Source: Terriglobus roseus
Lineage (GTDB): Bacteria; Acidobacteriota; Terriglobia; Terriglobales; Acidobacteriaceae
Assembly (NCBI RefSeq): GCF_900105625.1
Contig: NZ_FNSD01000001.1
Coordinates: 1,860,001-1,924,000 of the forward strand
DNA: 64,000 nt
Direction of reading: 5' to 3'
In this document: positions 59,896 through 64,000 of the stretch, piece by piece
Layout: each line of letters opens with the position of its first letter
Position numbering within the stretch: the stretch's first letter is position 1
The notes under the pieces: model-generated
Seen by the model: only the letters and a program-made list of their open reading frames with translations
The model's database searches: none
What the model was told of the DNA's origin: nothing
Position numbers and translations under genes: made by a program

Positions 59896-62800
59896 TCAGT
59901 GTTGCCTCGATGCTTGCTTCTGGTATGCGAGGTAGAAGCCGGCCGGCACCAGGAAGATCGTAAGCGCCACCGACAATGTCAGCCCCCCGATGAGTGCCTG
60001 CGCCAGTGGGGCATACGATTCGCTGCCTTCACCAAGCTTCAGCGCCATGGGCAACAGACCGATCAACGTTGCGAGCGACGTCATCAGGATAGGTCGCAGA
60101 CGGACTCGGCACGACGTGGTAATCGCCTCGCGCACGCTGTGTCCAAGTCCCAACAAGTGATGCGCAAACTCAACAATAAGAATGCTGTTGGAGAGTGCAA
60201 TGCCCGCAAGCATGACGACACCCATCAACGACATCACGTTGAGTGTTGTGCCCCACAGCAGCAGTGCCACGATCACACCCGTGATGCCCGGCGGCAGCGC
60301 CAGCAGAATGATGAATGGATCGACAAACGAGCGGAACTGCGCAACAAGAATGAGGAAGAGCAGAACGATCGAGAGCGTAAGACCGATGGCGAAGCTGCGG
60401 AACGATTCGTTCATCGACTTGACGCTGCCAGTCAGTGCAACGCTGATGCCATGCGGCGGATTGGACTGATCCACAATCGCCTGGATCTGCTTGGTCAGCG
60501 TGCCCAGGTCTTCCTCTTGCGGACGCACATAGACATCGAGATTGCGGCGGATCTGCGTGTGATCGAGCTCGGTCGGCGCGTTGAACTGTTCAATCTTTGC
60601 GACCATGTCCAGGCGCGTGGGCTGCGTGATGTTCGCACCATGCAACGGAATGGCCTTCAGGTCCTCAATCGACTTCACCTGGCCTTCCTTGTACATCACG
60701 GTCAGGAAGTAGTTGTTGCCACTCTTGGGATCAATCCAGATGGAGGGCGCGATCATCTGGTTTGAAGTCAGCGCCGTGATGATGTTGGAGACAACCTCCT
60801 TCTCGGTCAGGCCAAGCTGGCTGGCCCGTGTGCGATCGACCGAGATGCGCAGTGAGGGATAGTCGATGTCCTGTGGGATGTAGACATCGGCGACGCCATG
60901 CACGCCGCGGATCTTGCTCGCGATCTTCTGTGCGAGTGCATAGTCTGCGTTGACGTCGTTGCCGGTGATGCGCACATCGATAGGAGCAGGAGCGCCCATG
61001 TTCAACACGCCGTCGACAAGGCTGCCGGAGGAGTAGAACGTCTGTATCTCCGGAATCTCTTTCGCTATGGCAGCTTTCACTTCATCGATGTAGTGAAAGC
61101 TGCTCGCCTTGTGATCTTCACTGAGTGCGACCTGCGTGAAGCCTGTGTGCATGGCGGCATTCGGCGAGAAGAGCGCGGAGAAGCCAGGGTCGACGCCGAT
61201 GTTCGTGACGACGATGCCGAGATCATGCTTCGACACAACGCGTTTGACGATGGCTTCGATCCTTGTCGCTTCACCTTCCGTTGCCTGCAGGTTGGTACCG
61301 GAGGGCGCTTTGAAGCTGATGACAAACTGGCCGGCATCGGTACGCGGGAAGAACGACAGCCCCATGAATGGGGAGAGCAGCAGCGACATAGCAAACAAAG
61401 CGCCTGCGGCACCGAGTGTCTGCCAGGGACGGACGAGCACCCACGCGACAGCCCGGTCGTAGCGATGCAGCAGACCATCGAAGCCACGCGTAAAGCCGGC
61501 ATTGAATCGCGCCCACAGACCGTGGTGCGTGCTGGCCGGGTCGGCAGCTACTGCCAGTTCCTCTTCAGCAGATTCATGGAGAACTTCACCGTGCGGACTC
61601 TTGATGAAGCGTGCGCAGAAGAGCGGCACCACGGTGAGCGCAACAAAGTAAGAGGCGAAGAGCGAGATGACAACCGCAAGTGCAAGCGCGGAGAAGAGAA
61701 ACTTACTGACGCCATAGAGCATCGTCACGGGAAAGAAGACGACCACAGTGGTGAGCGTCCCGGCCAGCACGGGCAGCGCGACTTCCTTGCCGCCGTTCTC
61801 GGCAGCAACGACCGGCGACTCCCCTTCTTCCATGTGCCGGAAGATGTTCTCAAGCACGACGACGGAGTTATCGATCAGGCGCGAGAGCGCGAGTGCCAGG
61901 CCGCCCAGCACCATGCTGTTGATGGAACTGCCCGTCATCTTCAAGACGAAGAAGGTTGCGAGCAGCGAGAGCGGGATCGAGAAGAAGACCGCAACGGTGG
62001 CGCGCATGCTACCCAGAAAGATCAGGATCATCAGGCAGGTAAGGAAGAGGCCAACACCTCCTTCATGCACCAGCGTTGTGATGGCGACCTTCACGAAGCG
62101 CGATTGATCGAACTCCACGTCGGTCTTCAAAGAGCTGGGAACGTCCACCAGCGTATTCAGCGTGTCCTTGACGCCGTTCACAATGGCGATGGTGTTGGAG
62201 TCGCCGCCCTGCTTGAAGATCGGCAGGTACACACCACGCTGGCCGTTCACGCGGACGATGTTGTACTGCAGGCCGAAGGAGTCCTGCGGCGTTGCGACAT
62301 CACCCACGCGCACGGGCGACTGGCCCACCATCTTCAGCGGTACCTGCGCGATATCCGCTGCGCCGCCCAGCATGGAGTTGGTATAGATGTTGTAGTCGTA
62401 GCGGCCGATCTGCACATCGCCCGCAGGCAGGATCACGTTGGCGTCGTTGACCGCACGCACCACATCCATGGGACTTAGCTGATTCGCCTCAAGCTTGTAC
62501 GGGTCGGCATACAGCATGATCTGCCGCCAGCGACCACCGAAGGGCTGCGTGACGGAAGCTCCCTGCACGCTTGCAAGCTGGTTGCGGACGAAGTTCTGTC
62601 CCACGTCCTTCAAGGTACTTTCGTTCAGTCCAGAGCCACTGAGAGTAACGAGCGCCACCGGCGTGCTCGCGGCATCCTGCTTCAACACGATGGGCGGATA
62701 GGTGCCCGGCGGCATGTCACGAAGATCACTGCTGGCAAGCGAAGAGATGCTCGCAGCATCCGCATCGGGATCCGTGCCCGCACGGAAGTAGACCTTGATC

Positions 62801-63063
62801 AGCGACACACCCGGCAGCGATCGGGACTCCATGTGATCGATGCCGGCGGCCAGTGTGAACTGCCGCTCCAGGTGATAGGTGATGTTGGTTTCAATCTGCT
62901 GCGGCGGCATACCGGAGTAGAACGTAGCGACAGCGACCACCGGCAGGTTCACGGGCGGAAACATATCGACAGGCATGCTGCCAACGCTGACCGTGCCAAG
63001 GATCATCACGACCAGGCACAGCACCACGATCAGATAGGGGTTGCGGATGGAAAATCCCGACAT
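59896..63063 (-). CDS. RND efflux permease, HAE-1-like with an altered proton relay
   Basis: 1055 residues, full length, starting MSGFSIRNPYLIVVLCLVVM at ATG 63063. Two porter halves and 12 TM helices (VNDANVILPAGDVQIGRYDYN, LTTLVHEGG...). TM4 reads LSRLIDNSVVVLEN (Asp398-Asn399) where AcrB has two Asp. TM10 reads GIALSNSILIVEF, with Ser958 at the place of the AcrB lysine. This is a known divergent RND branch; the counterion and substrate may differ from drug pumps. It follows the adaptor gene by 32 bp; the outer-membrane channel is probably upstream of the adaptor, outside the window. Confidence 0.93.
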   Translation of the reverse strand: MSGFSIRNPYLIVVLCLVVMILGTVSVGSMPVDMFPPVNLPVVAVATFYSGMPPQQIETNITYHLERQFTLAAGIDHMESRSLPGVSLIKVYFRAGTDPDADAASISSLASSDLRDMPPGTYPPIVLKQDAASTPVALVTLSGSGLNESTLKDVGQNFVRNQLASVQGASVTQPFGGRWRQIMLYADPYKLEANQLSPMDVVRAVNDANVILPAGDVQIGRYDYNIYTNSMLGGAADIAQVPLKMVGQSPVRVGDVATPQDSFGLQYNIVRVNGQRGVYLPIFKQGGDSNTIAIVNGVKDTLNTLVDVPSSLKTDVEFDQSRFVKVAITTLVHEGGVGLFLTCLMILIFLGSMRATVAVFFSIPLSLLATFFVLKMTGSSINSMVLGGLALALSRLIDNSVVVLENIFRHMEEGESPVVAAENGGKEVALPVLAGTLTTVVVFFPVTMLYGVSKFLFSALALAVVISLFASYFVALTVVPLFCARFIKSPHGEVLHESAEEELAVAADPASTHHGLWARFNAGFTRGFDGLLHRYDRAVAWVLVRPWQTLGAAGALFAMSLLLSPFMGLSFFPRTDAGQFVISFKAPSGTNLQATEGEATRIEAIVKRVVSKHDLGIVVTNIGVDPGFSALFSPNAAMHTGFTQVALSEDHKASSFHYIDEVKAAIAKEIPEIQTFYSSGSLVDGVLNMGAPAPIDVRITGNDVNADYALAQKIASKIRGVHGVADVYIPQDIDYPSLRISVDRTRASQLGLTEKEVVSNIITALTSNQMIAPSIWIDPKSGNNYFLTVMYKEGQVKSIEDLKAIPLHGANITQPTRLDMVAKIEQFNAPTELDHTQIRRNLDVYVRPQEEDLGTLTKQIQAIVDQSNPPHGISVALTGSVKSMNESFRSFAIGLTLSIVLLFLILVAQFRSFVDPFIILLALPPGITGVIVALLLWGTTLNVMSLMGVVMLAGIALSNSILIVEFAHHLLGLGHSVREAITTSCRVRLRPILMTSLATLIGLLPMALKLGEGSESYAPLAQALIGGLTLSVALTIFLVPAGFYLAYQKQASRQH

Positions 63064-63095
63064 GCTTTGAGCGTTTCCTCTCTGGGCTGTGGTGC

Positions 63096-64000
63096 TTAAT
63101 GACTTATTGCGGACTCGTAGGCAGCCGGCTGCGGATCGACCTTCTGTCCGTCGGACATACCGGTATGGCGACCCACGATGACCTTGTCGCCGGTGTTGAG
63201 GCCGGAGAGGATCTCGACGCGATTCGCCGTCTGCAGGCCCACCTTCACGGTCACCTGGTGGATCACGCCATCGCGTACCGTGTAGGCCTGCTGCACGCTC
63301 GTGCCAAGGCCGTCCACTGCATCCAGCGGAACGCTAAGGGCCGCAGGTCGATTTGCAAGATGCAGATGCACCTCGGCATACATGCCGGGCACCAGAGAGC
63401 CATCGGGATTGGGCACGTCGACTTCAGTGTTCATGGTGCGCGTTGCCATCTGGATGGAGTCGGCGGTGCGCGAGACCTTGCCCTGCAACGTGCGATGCAG
63501 GCTGCTTACCTCGACGTCCACAGTCTGTCCGTCCCGCACGTCGGAGACGGCGTTAACGGGGATCGGCAATGTCAGACGCAGCCGGTCGTTCTGCGCCAGT
63601 GTGACCACAGGCATGGCCTGTGTCTGCGACGATGTTCCGGCCTGGATCATGGATCCGGTATTCGCGAAGCGCTTGGTGACAACGCCAGTAAACGGCGCAC
63701 GGATCGTGGCGTACTGCATCATCGTGACGGTGCGTGCATACTCCGATTCGGCCTGCAACTTCTGCTGCTCCGCGGCCCTCAGCGATGAGTTTGCACTGGC
63801 GAGTTGGGCCGATGCTTCCAGCTGCTTGGACTGCGCGACATCGATCTCCTGCCGTGGCACCAGTCCCTGGTCGCGAGCGGCCACGTCCTTGATGCGCTGG
63901 AACGACAGCGACGCAATGTTGGCTCCAGCTTGAGCCCGTTGAATCGCGGCCTGGGCGGTGATCACGTTGGCCTCAGCGGCGGCAACGCCTGCCTTGGCCT
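63096..64000 (-). CDS. RND periplasmic adaptor (membrane fusion protein), 5' end outside window
   Basis: At least 300 residues visible; the frame stays open to the window end (last whole codon begins at 63998). Coiled-coil hairpin (KQLEASAQLASANSSLRAAEQQKLQAESEYARTV is shown only in part; positions about 63740-63870), lipoyl-type ATIRAPFTGVVTKRF, then beta-barrel (LRLTLPIPVNAVSDVRDGQ) and membrane-proximal domain (AYTVRDGVIHQVTVKVGLQ). Links the permease to an outer-membrane channel. The N-terminal signal is not in the window; an internal GTG at 63965 is not the real start. Confidence 0.93.
   Translation of the reverse strand, partial: AKAGVAAAEANVITAQAAIQRAQAGANIASLSFQRIKDVAARDQGLVPRQEIDVAQSKQLEASAQLASANSSLRAAEQQKLQAESEYARTVTMMQYATIRAPFTGVVTKRFANTGSMIQAGTSSQTQAMPVVTLAQNDRLRLTLPIPVNAVSDVRDGQTVDVEVSSLHRTLQGKVSRTADSIQMATRTMNTEVDVPNPDGSLVPGMYAEVHLHLANRPAALSVPLDAVDGLGTSVQQAYTVRDGVIHQVTVKVGLQTANRVEILSGLNTGDKVIVGRHTGMSDGQKVDPQPAAYESAISH

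Noticed and set aside
60898-62478. 526-codon frame antisense to the third RND permease
   Set aside because: Charged, low-information translation; permease is full length.
1-64000. CRISPR arrays, insertion sequences or prophage
   Set aside because: No regular spaced repeats, transposase or integrase motifs, or phage structural genes were found on either strand.

Overview
The window is about 62-65% GC by eye, densely coded and free of recognisable prophage, transposase or CRISPR sequence. Gene content suggests an acidobacterium of the Terriglobia/Acidobacteriaceae type (Terriglobus, Granulicella or Edaphobacter relatives): RND pumps in pairs, secreted twin-arginine Gfo/Idh oxidoreductases, choice-of-anchor D repeat proteins, a TTATCCTGAGCG-type interspersed repeat and a bacteriophytochrome. 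This assignment is inference from gene style, not from a marker comparison.

Left part (1-11.6 kb): two consecutive MdtB/MdtC-like RND efflux permeases (the first cut by the window edge), a bidirectional terminator, an ABC-2 export pair, threonine ammonia-lyase next to a MarR repressor, and a divergent DHA2 drug exporter with a MarR-type operator in between. 11.8-19.7 kb is an aromatic amino acid block read on the minus strand: trpC-trpF, then trpB-trpA-chorismate mutase-aroF-dienelactone hydrolase-tyrA. The two halves are separated by a plus-strand pair of secreted glycine-zipper proteins. 19.6-28.2 kb holds tRNA-Leu(CAG), a small DHp-like protein, a receiver protein with a histone H1-like tail, infC with an ATT start codon, a periplasmic AMIN/amidase, a nitrilase, a secreted unknown protein, a promoter-terminator unit that may be an sRNA, tRNA-Thr(CGT) and a MerR-TPR fusion.

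Middle (28.2-43.9 kb): two paralogous cysteine-rich small proteins, a SIMPL protein, alaS, two tandem membrane diguanylate cyclases, a DUF429-like protein and recX, a cluster of Tat-exported Gfo/Idh oxidoreductases with a sugar phosphate isomerase-like protein, an LprI-like protein, a LolA-like protein, a CHAD protein and a DUF1003 protein. 43.9-50.8 kb: a tiny DUF3309-like membrane protein, a YafY/WYL regulator, a VOC protein, an ECF sigma/anti-sigma/Spy-like operon, and a very large secreted EEP-fold plus choice-of-anchor D protein whose catalytic motifs look degenerate.

Right part (51-64 kb): heme oxygenase plus bacteriophytochrome histidine kinase (red/far-red light sensing with its own biliverdin supply), an outer-membrane beta-barrel protein, tRNA-Pro(GGG), a tightly packed MFS-metallophosphoesterase-ArsB-YdcZ operon that looks like an export/detoxification unit of unknown substrate, and a third RND pump (permease plus adaptor, the latter cut by the window end). 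Unusual points are the 80-residue insertion in the second RND permease, the cysteine-rich microprotein pair, the receiver-H1 tail protein, the operon around the metallophosphoesterase and the degenerate EEP protein.
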